6,343 bases of DNA. It comes from an uncultured Paraglaciecola sp. (lineage in GTDB: Bacteria; Pseudomonadota; Gammaproteobacteria; Enterobacterales; Alteromonadaceae). The position numbers were made by a program, and so were the translations under genes. The DNA lies in NCBI GenBank assembly GCA_905479025.1, contig CAJQKX010000127.1, forward strand, positions 1-6,343, in the 5' to 3' direction. Shown piece after piece: positions 6,301 through 6,343 of the stretch (its first letter is position 1; the number at the start of each line of letters is the position of its first letter). The notes under the pieces were generated by a model. That model was not told where the DNA came from and did no database searches. It saw only the letters and a program-made list of their open reading frames with translations.

Positions 6301-6343
6301 GTAATGTAGGCTGCTTTGAGGCTTTCCAACTTGACTGAGTATG

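Larger units (their letters stand above)
5771..6343. other. 573-bp region without a supportable gene
   Basis: No ORF with a start, ribosome-binding site and family resemblance is visible on either strand. The region starts with ordinary AT-rich DNA, then has a GC-rich patch (28 G/C in the 40 bases 5841-5880). An open but start-less stretch runs from 5837 to 5992. Several hairpins follow in AT-rich sequence, and an ATG sits at the last three bases. It could be a long leader of a downstream polysaccharide operon, the remains of a decayed gene, or both. Confidence 0.6.

Overview
The window looks like the chromosome of a low-GC marine gammaproteobacterium, probably of the Alteromonadales (Shewanella / Alteromonas / Colwellia range). 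That placement rests on protein style, AT-rich codon use and the integron cassettes; no marker gene fixes the genus.

Left part (1-1209) is a piece of an integron gene-cassette array. A TonB C-terminal-domain protein (47-430) is followed by an attC site (437-541), a 59-residue two-helix membrane protein (564-743) and a second attC (750-812). Both attC sites have the R''-spacer-L'' / L'-spacer-R' architecture with an unpaired extrahelical base in the L'' arm. A PAS-domain gene (890-1207) follows and is cut off at its 3' side. No integrase or attI is in view.

Middle part (1210-3214) is made of insertion sequences. A full-length 1255-bp IS3-family element (1210-2464) has both terminal inverted repeats, an intact orfA and an orfB killed by a frameshift and a nonsense codon. 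It abuts, with no target duplication, a decayed IS110-family transposase on the minus strand (2465-3214) that has lost its 3' end. The missing PAS 3' part and the missing IS110 3' part show that this junction arose by a deletion or IS-IS recombination, not by simple insertion.

Right part (3330-5770) holds two complete, divergently transcribed WecA-type polyprenyl-phosphate sugar-1-phosphate transferases (352 and 355 aa). They are clear paralogues with all catalytic motifs intact. Their 314-bp intergenic region carries a long inverted repeat, a small palindrome and a sigma70-like promoter. WecA enzymes start synthesis of O-antigen, enterobacterial common antigen or other lipid-linked glycans, so this probably marks the edge of a surface-polysaccharide locus. 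The last 573 bases (5771-6343) contain no supportable gene, but do hold a GC-rich patch, a decayed-looking open stretch and several hairpins. An ATG at the very end could begin the next gene.

I see no convincing new multi-gene system. The points most worth a second look are the unassigned membrane-protein cassette, the paired wecA genes with their shared intergenic repeat, and the unexplained 3' region.
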